31,332 nucleotides of DNA from positions 1 to 31,332 of the forward strand of contig MU624690.1 in the NCBI GenBank assembly GCA_025349905.2, given 5' to 3'. The notes under the pieces were generated by a model. It did not search any database. It was given only the letters and a program-made list of their open reading frames with translations, and had not been told where the DNA came from. This document shows, piece after piece, positions 1 through 7,900 of this stretch. The position numbers and the translations under genes were made by a program. This DNA is from Blastocladiella britannica (lineage: Eukaryota > Blastocladiomycota > Blastocladiomycetes > Blastocladiales > Blastocladiaceae). Position 1 is the first letter of the stretch. Each line of letters starts with the position of its first letter.

Positions 1-252
1 TTTTTTTGGAAAAGGGTCCAATGGCACTGGGGATTCACTTAGGGGCGGACCGACAGGCAAGTACCGTCGATCCCTCTCCATCATTCCAATATCCAAAACG
101 CGTATTATATAAGCGGCGCCGCCACTATATTTGATCCGTCACACACAAGAGCATGACTTGTTGTGCGAGCCGGGCCGCTTCCAAACAACAAAAAAAGAAG
201 ACATTTCCGCCGCACCATGGTCCGATGTGCGCGATTGTGCCCGGGCGCGAGG

Positions 253-258
253 TATAAA
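253..258 (+). promoter_or_regulatory. TATA box of the small secreted peptide gene
   Basis: TATAAA inside GGTATAAAGTGGGCGGCG lies 94 bases before the ATG at 347, which leaves a short leader of about 60 nt. The core GTATAAAG recurs at 3532 on the plus strand and at about 22803 on the minus strand. A second TATATAAG occurs at 106-113 but is farther from any start. The assignment is by motif and distance only. Confidence 0.6.
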
Positions 259-346
259 GTGGGCGGCGATCTCCCTCGCGCTTGCTGATTCTTGCTCGAG
301 TGCACACACACACAACCCAACCCAATACAATACAATAAACACAAAC

Positions 347-619
347 ATGCGCGCTTCCATCGTTGCCCTTCTTGCTCTCGTGGCCGTCGTCACCGCTGCT
401 CCCTCGTCCGCGCCCGCCGCCGCTGCCGGTGGCCTCAGTATGTACCTGACTTGTCTGATCCAAGATATTATTGAAACCTGATCAAGAATCGCTTTTGTAG
501 AGGCCGCCGCGTGCCGGGTGGACCAGTCCTGCATCCGCTACTGCACCCAGTCGTGCCGCGGCAGCCGCAACAACCCTGACTGCATTGAGGGGTGCTACAG
601 CCTGTGCGAGCGCTGCTAA
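347..619 (+). CDS. Small secreted cysteine-rich protein (69 aa, two exons)
   Basis: I join exons 347-437 and 501-619. The 63-nt intron (438-500) starts GTATGT and ends TTGTAG, and the join keeps frame (A + AG = Lys). Residues 1-18 are a clear signal peptide (MRASIVALLALVAVVTAA) followed by a Ser/Ala/Pro linker. The mature part carries eight cysteines spaced C-x5-C-x3-C-x3-C-x8-C-x3-C-x3-C-x2-C, so two C-x3-C-x3-C runs flank an eight-residue loop; four disulfides are possible. This is the layout of small secreted fungal proteins, but I recognise no named family and assign no function. The start is the first ATG after the TATA box at 253. Without splicing, the frame stops at 479-481 and the cysteine part is missed. 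The gene sits alone, 107 nt before the end of a minus-strand ankyrin-like pseudogene. Confidence 0.75.
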
Positions 620-690
620 GTCGAAAAGGATTGGGATCTTGCGATGCCGTGAAGCGGAAAAGAATAGAAAAGTTACATTGATCGAAATCC

Positions 691-692
<2 letters not shown>

Positions 693-721
<29 letters not shown>
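693..721 (+). repeat. Homopolymer tract of 29 A
   Basis: An uninterrupted run of 29 A lies in the 108-nt gap between the stop of the secreted peptide gene (619) and the stop of the convergent W-ankyrin pseudogene (727). Similar runs occur at 2663-2679 (17 T), 6075-6090 (16 A), 26604-26628 (25 A, inside an intron) and 28623-28641 (19 A). Their lengths are likely to be polymorphic and error-prone. Confidence 0.95.
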
Positions 722-723
<2 letters not shown>

Positions 724-726
724 AAA

Positions 727-2714
727 TCAAAACTGCTCAGGAAGCGACGGCGCGGTGTACAGCACTTTTCCATGCTCGGAATCGGCAGCAAATACCTCAA
801 TCTTGCGCGTCACCGTCACGTCGTACACCCAGCGAAGCGATTCCTCCTCACTGTCGTAAAGTTTGTCGGCAGATGGAAGAACCAAGTGGTGACCAGCAGC
901 GAGGTGCGCTTGCAGCCACCACTCCAACATGACCACATCAGCTGCTTGCAGAAGAAGCTCCAGAGTGCTCGGTTTCAACGGCAAGAGCGAGTCAATGGCG
1001 ACGTTGGCGCGACTGCACCACCAGAAAAGCAACGTCAGGCTGGAATACGCATGCTCGGGAAGCGGGAAGCGCGTGGCCAGGTCCAGCTCAGGGACAATGG
1101 CGCTATAAAAATCGATCGTGAAGAGCTTGGGATAGTAGAGGGCAAGACGACACGTCTCCAAGAACTGCTGGCGGTCCTGATCCGTCTCGGGGGCAATCAG
1201 ATCGAGACGGTCACGCAGGAGCCACAGCTGTACTTGCTGGGCATTAAAGCTGATCGACTCAAAGCACACCTTCTGCCAGTCGTCCTTGGTCGCTGGAAGC
1301 TGGCGTGCATGCCACCACTCGAGCACATTCACTGCATCCAGGCGCACCGCTTCATGCAGGCGCTGAGCACATTCTTGAAGTTCTGAGACGGCAAGGCATT
1401 CTGGTTGGCGTCCCACCACTCTAGCAGTGCCAACTGGCCATACTGGATTGCATGAATCAAGAAATCGTGTGGCCAGGCTGCATCTGCCACATCGGCCGAG
1501 CGCAAGGCGAGATCGAGCACATCAGTCTGGCCGCGACTGGCACACGCATGGAAAAAGTCGGTCGTCAACAAGAGCTTTTGGCCATCCAGTCCGGAGCATT
1601 TCGTGACGGCCCATTGCAGGACGGGCAGCGTAGTTTGCGATTTGAAAACAAAATCCAACCCGTAGGGGAAGCGTCCGTCCCCTTCTGACGCGAAAAGCTC
1701 TGGTGCATCGTGGTAGTGCTTCTGGTACCAGTCCAAATTGCTGGCGTGTTGAAAGCGACCAGCCTCACGCATTGTCCCAAATGTGTGCTCGGGCGTGCGG
1801 TGCTCCAGAAATCGCGACCACCACCACTCCACCACTTTCAGGTCGCAGGAAAGGAGCACTTCCTCAGCAATCTTTTCCATGGCCCGGGAAGGAGGAAATT
1901 TCGCGCCATTATAGGCCCACCACCAGTCCAGCGCGCCGATTGCATTGCTCTTGGATGCCAGGATCAGGGGATTTTTGTCATCAAACTCGGTGAAGGGCTC
2001 ATACTGGTCAGTGTGGATCTTGATCCACCAATCGGCCACAGATGCATCGCCGTTACGGGTGGAGAGCAAGGCCGCCGAGCGATTGAGGTCCCGGATGTGG
2101 TCATTTTCGATCGCCCAGTGGATGAGATCCGTGTGCCCCTCCTCAGCAGCAGCACACCAGAACCAGTACTTGCCTTTGAATGGGATATCCACGGCGGCGT
2201 GTGCAGCTTGCGACAGCCATTCAAGAGCTGGCACATGATTGCCCTGGATTGCCTCATAGATCGGGCCATACTCGCCAAACCAGGCCACACGTGCAGGGGA
2301 CGTTGGTCCCGCCAGGCGCCACAGAAGCTCGATGGTGGCGATATCGCCACGAGCACCCGCAGCATAGAGGGTCCCCTTGAGGCCATCAAATAGGATATAG
2401 GCCGGGTGGTGCAGTAACAAGTTCGCGCGGTTATGCTTTATAGCCAGTGCTGGGCTGAACTCTTTAAAGCCGCGCGAGAGGACTGCAGCGAGGACCAAGT
2501 CGTGCTGGGGCAGTGTGTTGAGCACCTCAAGAGCTTCTTCGGGCGAGAGCACCGCACCAGCGGCGAGGGTCAAGATTTTGGAGGCGACGTGGTCAATCAT
2601 GTATGATTTGATTGCAATTTGAAAGAGCGATCCAACTGCCTCCATCAACTTTTGACCCTGAGTTTTTTTTTTTTTTTTTGCAGATCCGTCGTGATCCTGA
2701 CCGATCAAGTCCAA
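727..2714 (-). pseudogene. W-rich ankyrin-like repeat protein, copy 1, single frameshift
   Basis: Two overlapping minus-strand frames (1329-2714 and 727-1419) together cover the length of the intact paralogue at 4058-6031. Shared landmarks in order are an N-terminal segment (MIDHV..., PEEALEVLN.LPQHDL, SRGF.E), WRLAGPTSP, repeated (L)EWW/DWWW helices, RFLEHRTPEHTFG, and the C-terminal LEWWLQ.HLAAGHH and RWVYDVTVTR. The frame changes near 1370-1385: the upstream frame runs ...LPSQNF and the paralogue-like downstream frame resumes at about LQECAQRLHEAV. A one-base loss, or a sequencing error, explains it; no intron with usable sites does. The start is uncertain: ATGs at 2714, 2645 and 2600 are in frame, and the first uses a Lys run coded by a 17-base homopolymer, so 2645 or 2600 is more likely. 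The repeats, about 30 residues with a Trp pair near the end of a helix, look like diverged ankyrin repeats, probably a binding scaffold. The partner is unknown. Confidence 0.7.
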
Positions 2715-2764
2715 GGCGTGCTGTGCTCTTTCATATTGATAATGAAAATAATGTGGGCAGTCCC

Positions 2765-2950
2765 ATGGGCTATGCGCAGGAAATGTGTGCTGCCATGTAC
2801 AACTTCAGCGAATTGGAGGACGAGCGCCTTGAGAAAATGCGTAGCAAAATTGCGCACACGTTCCTTGTAGAATTTATGAAGAAGCTGGAGGCAGCAGGGA
2901 CCGGCCTGGCCAGTGGTTATATTCAAAGAATTCAAACCTCTTGCTTGGAG
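2765..2950 (+). pseudogene. Decayed fragment, importin-alpha-like C-terminal tail (tentative)
   Basis: One frame from ATG 2765 reads MGYAQEMCAAMYNF...ELEDERLEKMRSKIAHTF and resembles the C-terminal tail of importin alpha (a helical segment after ARM repeat 10), but only loosely. Its last 55 nt (about 2897-2950) are a recognisable degenerate duplicate of 3388-3440, so this and the next feature look like two tandem copies of one 3' gene end. No start, promoter or complete domain is visible. The family call is an inference from pattern; the duplication is visible in the DNA. Confidence 0.35.
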
Positions 2951-3440
2951 GAAAGAGCAGTGATGTGTTGGAGATCTCCATCCCAAAACATCCCCACCTT
3001 GATCCTCCCCATCCCATAACACTAAGATATTTGAGCACCGCTGCAACAGACTTCTTCTCATCGATTGTGACATCACTGACTCGACCATGGTGTGCCCGAT
3101 TTGTTTTGCTCTGTGTCCAAGGCCGCATCATATCTGATGCTGACTTGGTGCCAACCATCTCCATTCTTGTTCAATCATGCGATCATGCTGCTGGTACATC
3201 TGCAAGGCTTGGAGCACTGCAATTCTCGCCCAACCAACTGGTATTTGCCCAATCGAATCTGCAACTCTTGGCAGCCATGGTCGAGTACCTTGACCCGCAA
3301 TTGGAAGCTTTCACTCTGAGCAAACTGTTGGTAGAGATGGGGAAGATTGTGGACATGTGTTGCGTTTATAAGAAGAAGGAGGTAGCGGGAATGGGCCGGG
3401 CCGTGGTTGTATTCAAGATTAATAAAACCTGCTTGTGTGA
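2897..3440 (+). repeat. Degenerate direct repeat pair (2897-2950 and 3388-3440)
   Basis: The two segments, about 490 nt apart, share blocks such as GGCC.GTGGTT.TATTCAA, then an A-rich stretch and ACCT.GCTTG. A second short match, CTTGGAGGAAAGAG, occurs at 2943-2956 and at about 3705-3718. The pattern fits an old tandem duplication of the end of the ARM-repeat gene. Confidence 0.6.
3130..3440 (+). pseudogene. Decayed ARM-repeat fragment (importin-alpha-like repeats 9-10)
   Basis: The plus frame reads ISDADLVPTISILVQ, then SPNQLVFAQSNLQLLAAMVEYLDPQLEAF and LLVEMGKIVD. The order and spacing follow the importin-alpha pattern (a-x-LIPPL-x-LL, then p-x-x-IxYLVxQGxIxPLCDLL, DPKI, ALExLENILKxGE). 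There is no upstream coding continuity and the helices are eroded, so this is a remnant. It lies between two minus-strand W-ankyrin copies, and a similar ARM remnant lies beside a W-ankyrin copy at 28650-29269. A different ARM or HEAT protein remains possible. Confidence 0.45.
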
Positions 3441-3532
3441 CGATCATGGCGTCACATGTGGTGGAACGTGGTGGAACGTTGGCCATGGTCACCTGACCAT
3501 CGAAGGCGATGGAAGAGGGGGACCATGGCGGG

Positions 3533-3538
3533 TATAAA
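3533..3538 (+). promoter_or_regulatory. Orphan TATA box with no recognisable gene
   Basis: GGTATAAAGG shares the GTATAAAG core with the promoters of the secreted peptide gene and of the Gly/His repeat gene. The first downstream ATG (3603) opens only a 39-codon frame without a signal peptide or motif. The rest of 3540-4057 shows no supported gene. It may be the promoter of a gene lost from this decayed stretch. Confidence 0.35.
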
Positions 3539-4057
3539 GGGGACACTCGCGACCAGTGCCGCGTCCTGGGCTCTGCGTCGCGAGTCATTTACATTGACTA
3601 AAATGCAAGTTGTGTTAAACCAGAAACCCCTTAGTCTTTCCCACCGATCCAGATCGCAGTGCCTCTCTGAACAGCAAACGTCACAGCTTGCTTGCTTGCT
3701 TGCTTGGAGGAAAGAGGTGTGAGGTCCAGGAGACATTACTCACATGAACTCACCAGATCTAGTCCCCTTTATGCTCCACTCACGCCAAATACACAGTGTC
3801 GTAACAACATGGTTGCGAGCGCGTGTCCTGGGTATATTGCAAGCTCGTCGGCGCACAATGTGTTGCCATGTACGTGGTGTGAGGAGCAGTTGTCGAGTCT
3901 TTGGGATTGATATTCAATGTATTTTGCTTAATTTTTTTTAATGTTTTTTATGTTGCTGCCCCATGTACAACAGCTTTGTTGTGGTCAGTCGTATGCCATA
4001 CACCAATCTTGCTTACGGATTATTGCAAAGCAACATTTGAGAAGTAAGGGTAATTTT

Positions 4058-6031
4058 TTATTTCTGTAACATCATAAAAAATGGTTGCCCAAGTTGTGTA
4101 CTACGTTCCTCAGAACCCACATACAACGGAATATTGCGAGTGACAGCCACATCCAACACCCAGCGACGCGAGCCAGCGACTCTATGCACCAATGCATGAG
4201 CTTCAACATCCTCCAGGAGCACGACGTGGTGGCCAGCAGCAAGGTGCACTTGGAGCCACCACTCTAAAATGACTGTGTTGGCATGACGAAAAAGCATTTT
4301 CCAAGTGCTCAATTCCAATGGCAGCAGCGACGAGATCATGAGGTTATTCGAATTGCAATACCAGTGAAGTGCAGCCAGACAACTGTACACGAGTGACGGT
4401 GGAGGTGGAGGAAGTGACTCGACTGATCCCAGACTGGAAGGAACAATGGCGGCCATGAAATCGAGTGTGACAGGCGCAACCCTGGTCATTTCGGGGGACC
4501 ACACTTTGGCATAAAACCCATCCGCCTGGTTGTCAGCCAGAACAAACTGGTGCGCAATTTCGAGTAACCATCGCTGAACTCGACTCGCATTGTACTTGAT
4601 GGCAAAAAGGCACAGTTCCTGCCAGTTGGCTTGTGACATTTGCTTTTGGTGCGTGTACCACCACACAATCACAGCTACTGCGTCGACTTTGACGGCTCCA
4701 ACAAGCCGATATGTGCAGTCCAGGTCTTGCAGTGGTAACTGGTCCTGGTGGCACCTCCACCACTCCATAGGTGCAAGCTGGCCAAACGCGACTGCCTTTG
4801 TTGCTATATCAGATGGCCAATCAACCTCCAGTGTGTCACGCAAGTTAAAAACCCAGTCCAGCTCTTTGACATCACCCCTGGATATCCAGACGTTTACAAC
4901 GTGACTATTCAAATGCAATCGCTGCCCAAGCACAGTGCACTTTGCCACGGCCCACTGCAGGAAACGCAGGCTCTTGGGTGAATAGATTGAAAATATCAAG
5001 TGCAACAGGATGCCATGCCAGTCTGGTGGGAAAAATGGAAAGGCAGTCAGGTCGTAATTTGTTCCCGAGACGTGCGAGTGCTCCCAAAGCCATTCCATGG
5101 CAGCAATGTGCCTCTGCCTGTAAATTTCGGTGGCATTGCGCTGTGATCCGAATGTGTGCTCAGGTGTGCGGTGCTCCAGAAACCGCGCCCACCACCACTC
5201 AATCAAGTCCATATTGCCATTGAAAAGTACAACGCAAGTAATGATCGAAAACGATTCAGGATCTGGCAGTCCACCTGAGCGTGCATTGGCCCACCACCAG
5301 TTGAGCGTTTCGGTCGTAGAGATCGCTTGGACCAGTTCCACGTTGCTCAGCGCCGCCATGGCCTCCTCTCTGCTAGGCTGCTGGGCAATCCACCACTCCA
5401 TTATTGATGCATTGTCATCTCGAATGGAAAACAATGCTGAAGATCCGTCGATTTCGGTCAAGTACCCGCGCTCGATCGCCCACAGCTGAACGCGGGGTAC
5501 AGCCAATTTCCAGCTCTGCGTCTCCCATTGAGGCGAGACATTTGCTGTGCTGGCAACACGTGAGAACCAATCCAATACATGCACATGATCGTTTGCAATG
5601 GCCTGAGCGATAAAGCCATTGCGAGTGTTTGCAGACCACTCCAGGCGCCCTGGTGACGTCGGCCCAGCAAGGCGCCACAAGATATCAAGGACTGGAACTG
5701 AACCAAGTGTGCCAGCAGCACCCAGCGTCTCGAATAGGTTGTCGAGCAGTATGTGGCTCGGGTAGAACGGCAATAGACGCGCGTGGCCATGCTTAATTGC
5801 GAATGACGGTTGGTATTCGATGAACCCGCGTGAGAGGACTGTGGAGAGTGCCAAATCGTGTTCGGGCAGGACATTGAGCACCTCGATGGCTTCTTCTGGT
5901 GTGCGAGTGGTGCCGGCGGCGTGCGCGAGGACAATGTACAAGACGTGGTCAATCATTTTTAATATTAATTTGGACAGCATGAGAGGGAAATCCGTTTGTT
6001 CTGGTTTTTTAAATAGTGTGGGAAATGTCAA
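4058..6031 (-). CDS. W-rich ankyrin-like repeat protein, copy 2 (657 aa, intact)
   Basis: This is one uninterrupted exon and the reference copy of the family here. The N-terminal segment (residues about 1-90) has the family marks MIDHV, TPEEAIEVLNVLPEHDL and SRGF.EYQP. Eleven or so helix-pair repeats follow, each with an aromatic knob: LDILWRLAGPTSP, IMEWWIAQ, LNWWWANA, LIEWWWARFLEHRTPEHTFG, AMEWLWEH, FLQWAVAKC, PMEWWRCH, VIVWWYTH, ALHWYCNS and LEWWLQVHLAAGHH. The C-terminal cap reads RRWVLDVAVTRNI. No signal peptide, membrane segment or catalytic motif is visible. The repeats resemble ankyrin repeats that have lost the GxTPLH turn and gained Trp pairs; a protein-binding scaffold is the likely role. 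The ATG at 6031 is the first in frame, and 5956 (MIDHV) is a possible later start. The flanks (6032-6640 and 3540-4057) hold no clear gene. Confidence 0.8.
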   Translation of the reverse strand: MTFPTLFKKPEQTDFPLMLSKLILKMIDHVLYIVLAHAAGTTRTPEEAIEVLNVLPEHDLALSTVLSRGFIEYQPSFAIKHGHARLLPFYPSHILLDNLFETLGAAGTLGSVPVLDILWRLAGPTSPGRLEWSANTRNGFIAQAIANDHVHVLDWFSRVASTANVSPQWETQSWKLAVPRVQLWAIERGYLTEIDGSSALFSIRDDNASIMEWWIAQQPSREEAMAALSNVELVQAISTTETLNWWWANARSGGLPDPESFSIITCVVLFNGNMDLIEWWWARFLEHRTPEHTFGSQRNATEIYRQRHIAAMEWLWEHSHVSGTNYDLTAFPFFPPDWHGILLHLIFSIYSPKSLRFLQWAVAKCTVLGQRLHLNSHVVNVWISRGDVKELDWVFNLRDTLEVDWPSDIATKAVAFGQLAPMEWWRCHQDQLPLQDLDCTYRLVGAVKVDAVAVIVWWYTHQKQMSQANWQELCLFAIKYNASRVQRWLLEIAHQFVLADNQADGFYAKVWSPEMTRVAPVTLDFMAAIVPSSLGSVESLPPPPPSLVYSCLAALHWYCNSNNLMISSLLPLELSTWKMLFRHANTVILEWWLQVHLAAGHHVVLLEDVEAHALVHRVAGSRRWVLDVAVTRNIPLYVGSEERSTQLGQPFFMMLQK

Positions 6032-6640
6032 GGAACCACTCTTTCATTCACTTCTGACAATCTGATCTCGACTCAAAAAAAAAAAAAAAAGTATATTGTA
6101 GACTGGTTGGAACTATGCCGCGGCTATTCGATCTGAATCGGGCTCCAAGTCCTCTTGTTTTCGCGAAGGTTGATCAGGTTCTTGGTGGCCAACCTGAGAT
6201 CTGGCTCACTCTTTTCTTTTGAAAAACCAATTTCACGCTGCCAACCGCCATTGGTCTGGTCCTCGTCGCTTGCGTATGCACTCTCTGTCCTGGACACAGT
6301 CAATTGTGGACATTCAATGGACTGGCAGGCAGATCACGCACTCCTGACTCTGACAAAATCAATTGACTTTGCTTTGAGCTGCCTCCATGCTGCTGCACGT
6401 GCCGCTGGATCTCAACCTCGCCTTTCCTGGCACCACGGCTCGAACTGAACCTATGCCCTTATGTTATGAGGGGTGTAACGCTGTTTGTGTATTGCCCCCA
6501 ACCATCCTGAAACCCGCGTACAAGAGCTGACATTTAGTGCTGCTGATCTTCGCCCACTGTGTATGTTTTTTTGGGGGCATGAAACAAATCAAACAATGTT
6601 TTGACGAAATATTGTTGGACACAGCCTGCTCGCCATGCCC
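6032..6640. other. Stretch without a supported gene
   Basis: It contains a run of 16 A at 6075-6090 and short open frames in several phases with no signal peptide, motif or splice-consistent extension. I see no RNA gene or terminal repeats. Given the remnants on both sides it is probably decayed coding DNA. Confidence 0.5.
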
Positions 6641-6647
6641 AAAAGGC

Positions 6648-6653
6648 ATAAAA
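6648..6653 (+). promoter_or_regulatory. TATA-like element of the alcohol dehydrogenase remnant
   Basis: GGCATAAAAGGGAA is followed by a pyrimidine-rich stretch and an ATG at 6736, about 86 nt downstream. The spacing matches that of the secreted peptide gene (94 nt). It probably drove the gene whose broken remains follow. Confidence 0.4.
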
Positions 6654-6735
6654 GGGAACAGCCTCCCCCATCCTTGCTCTTCCTTTCCTTTTAGTTCCTC
6701 ATCCTCCCGTTTCCTCGGCCAGGCAGCACTCATAA

Positions 6736-6919
6736 ATGACCATCCCCTCCACCTCCAACTTTGTTACTGGTGCTGCCTGCCAGATGCCAAAATCGAGGAC
6801 ATGTTGGCACTGCCGGCCGAGAAGCAGGTGCTGCCGTGAATCGAGATGCCCATGACCAAGGTCAACGAGGCGATCGCCGGTTTTGTGGGCTGAAATATCG
6901 CTACATCCTCGAGAACTAG
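6736..6919 (+). pseudogene. Remnant of a zinc-containing alcohol dehydrogenase (C-terminal end)
   Basis: After ATG 6736 the frame reads MTIPSTSNFVTGA, then shifts into AKIEDMLALPAEKQVLP, an in-frame TGA at about 6837 where family members usually have Trp, then IEMPMTKVNEAIAGFV. A further shift gives GLKYRYILEN and a TAG stop at 6917-6919. This is the typical C-terminal end of the NADP-dependent zinc alcohol dehydrogenase / cinnamyl alcohol dehydrogenase family (E-E-ML-xFA-x-x-x-x-x-PWIE, MxxVNxAxxxF, G-K-x-RYRxVLEN). The N-terminal and catalytic domains (GHE zinc site, Cys cluster, Rossmann fold) are missing, so a large internal deletion plus two frameshifts and a nonsense codon are inferred. 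The stop overlaps the stop of the truncated W-ankyrin gene on the other strand. Confidence 0.65.
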
Positions 6920-7764
6920 TTTATTACATCTCTAATCGCTCCGGTGGATGCAAATCTATGGGTATCGGTGCAATGCGCCAGAAAAGTTTCCCACCACCAT
7001 TCAACTGCAGGCAGACTGCCAGCTTCAATGCGGGCATGGACAATATCAAGCAGCTCTTTGGGTGTTGGAAACCGCGGCAACCGTGCCCACCACCACTCCA
7101 ATCCCTCGCGCTGGAACCCTGTGATATCGTGGACAAAATCCTCAGAATCAAATATCTCCCTCAAAAACGCGTCATTGGGCTCTCCAGCGTTTGCCCATTC
7201 CACCACGTCCAGTTGGTTCTGCTCGAGCCCCGCGAGAACCAGCTGTTGAGCAGAGAACTCGAGGTAGCCATGGGACTTGGCCCATTTCAGGCACTCCAAG
7301 TCGTACTTTTGGTCATGAAAACATTCAGAGGTCATGTTTCTGTGGAAGCAGCCTTCCATTCTGAACCAGTCCAATACGCTGACGCGACCAGCGAGCAATG
7401 CCAGCCGGAACAAAGTCTCGTCGATCTCCTCTTTTCCATACCAGGCGTAAAGGTATTTGCTGAGGGACTTTACATTTCCAAATTTGGCGGCTGCCTGTGC
7501 AAGGGACCATGCCTCGGAAAAGACCACCGATTCCGGATACATTTCAACGGGTTTGGTGTGGCCGTATTGGACGGCGAGGTGCAGAGCTCGGCGTGGTGCG
7601 AGCTCGCGAAACCCACGTGCGAGAATGGCGTTGAATGTGTCGGGCTGTTCGTACGCGGGCAGGACATGCATGAGCGCGAGAGCGGCGTTGATGGTGCGGC
7701 ATCGTGCTGCGGCATATGCCAGGACGTGGCCGGCGATGTGGCCGTGGTGGATCGATGTGTTCAT
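6916..7764 (-). CDS. W-rich ankyrin-like repeat protein, copy 3, truncated (282 aa)
   Basis: It is an open single frame with the family N-terminus (HIAGHVLAYAAA, ALMHVLPAYE, ILARGFREL, AVQYGH) and repeats marked VLDWFRM, CLKWAKSHGYLEF, VVEWANAG, LEWWWARLPRFPTPKEL and AVEWWWETFLAHCTDTHRF. The last motif aligns with RFLEHRTPEHTFG of copy 2, near its residue 290, so less than half of the usual 650 residues remains. It ends IRDVIN and a TAG that shares the palindrome CTAG with the stop of the alcohol dehydrogenase remnant on the other strand, so the truncation looks like a rearrangement breakpoint. The N-terminus starts at ATG 7764, matching the family start region. It may be expressed as a short protein or be a relic. 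Confidence 0.55.
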   Translation of the reverse strand: MNTSIHHGHIAGHVLAYAAARCRTINAALALMHVLPAYEQPDTFNAILARGFRELAPRRALHLAVQYGHTKPVEMYPESVVFSEAWSLAQAAAKFGNVKSLSKYLYAWYGKEEIDETLFRLALLAGRVSVLDWFRMEGCFHRNMTSECFHDQKYDLECLKWAKSHGYLEFSAQQLVLAGLEQNQLDVVEWANAGEPNDAFLREIFDSEDFVHDITGFQREGLEWWWARLPRFPTPKELLDIVHARIEAGSLPAVEWWWETFLAHCTDTHRFASTGAIRDVIN

Positions 7765-7852
7765 TTTGATTTATGCTGTGCAAAGAGGAACCTCCATTTG
7801 CACGGATCGCGAGGCGGGCAAGTACGACTCCATCGCTGTGTATGGCACACAT

Positions 7853-7900
7853 CCCGACAAAGTCCGAGACCTCGCGCGAAACTGTCACATCATACATACG
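7853..7900 (-). pseudogene. C-terminal scrap of another W-ankyrin copy
   Basis: On the minus strand the residues RMYDVTVSREVSDFVG match the C-terminal cap of copy 1 (RWVYDVTVTRKIEVFA) and copy 2 (RRWVLDVAVTRNIPLYVG). It lies just before the start of copy 3 in the same orientation, as expected if a fourth tandem member was deleted down to its tail. The preceding LEWWLQ.HLAAGHH motif is not recognisable. The match is short. Confidence 0.4.

Noticed and set aside
693..721. Poly(A) tail of a retroposed gene copy
   Set aside because: The adjacent upstream gene keeps an intron and a TATA promoter, and no target-site duplication is seen.
1340..1420. An intron to explain the frame change in W-ankyrin copy 1
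   Set aside because: No minus-strand GT..AG pair of usual size joins the frames without removing the conserved LEWW helix; a one-base shift fits the paralogue better.
2663..2682. T17 followed by GCAG on the plus strand as a splice acceptor
   Set aside because: The upstream plus-strand sequence is antisense to W-ankyrin copy 1 and gives no exon with a donor; the motif is probably the complement of an A run.
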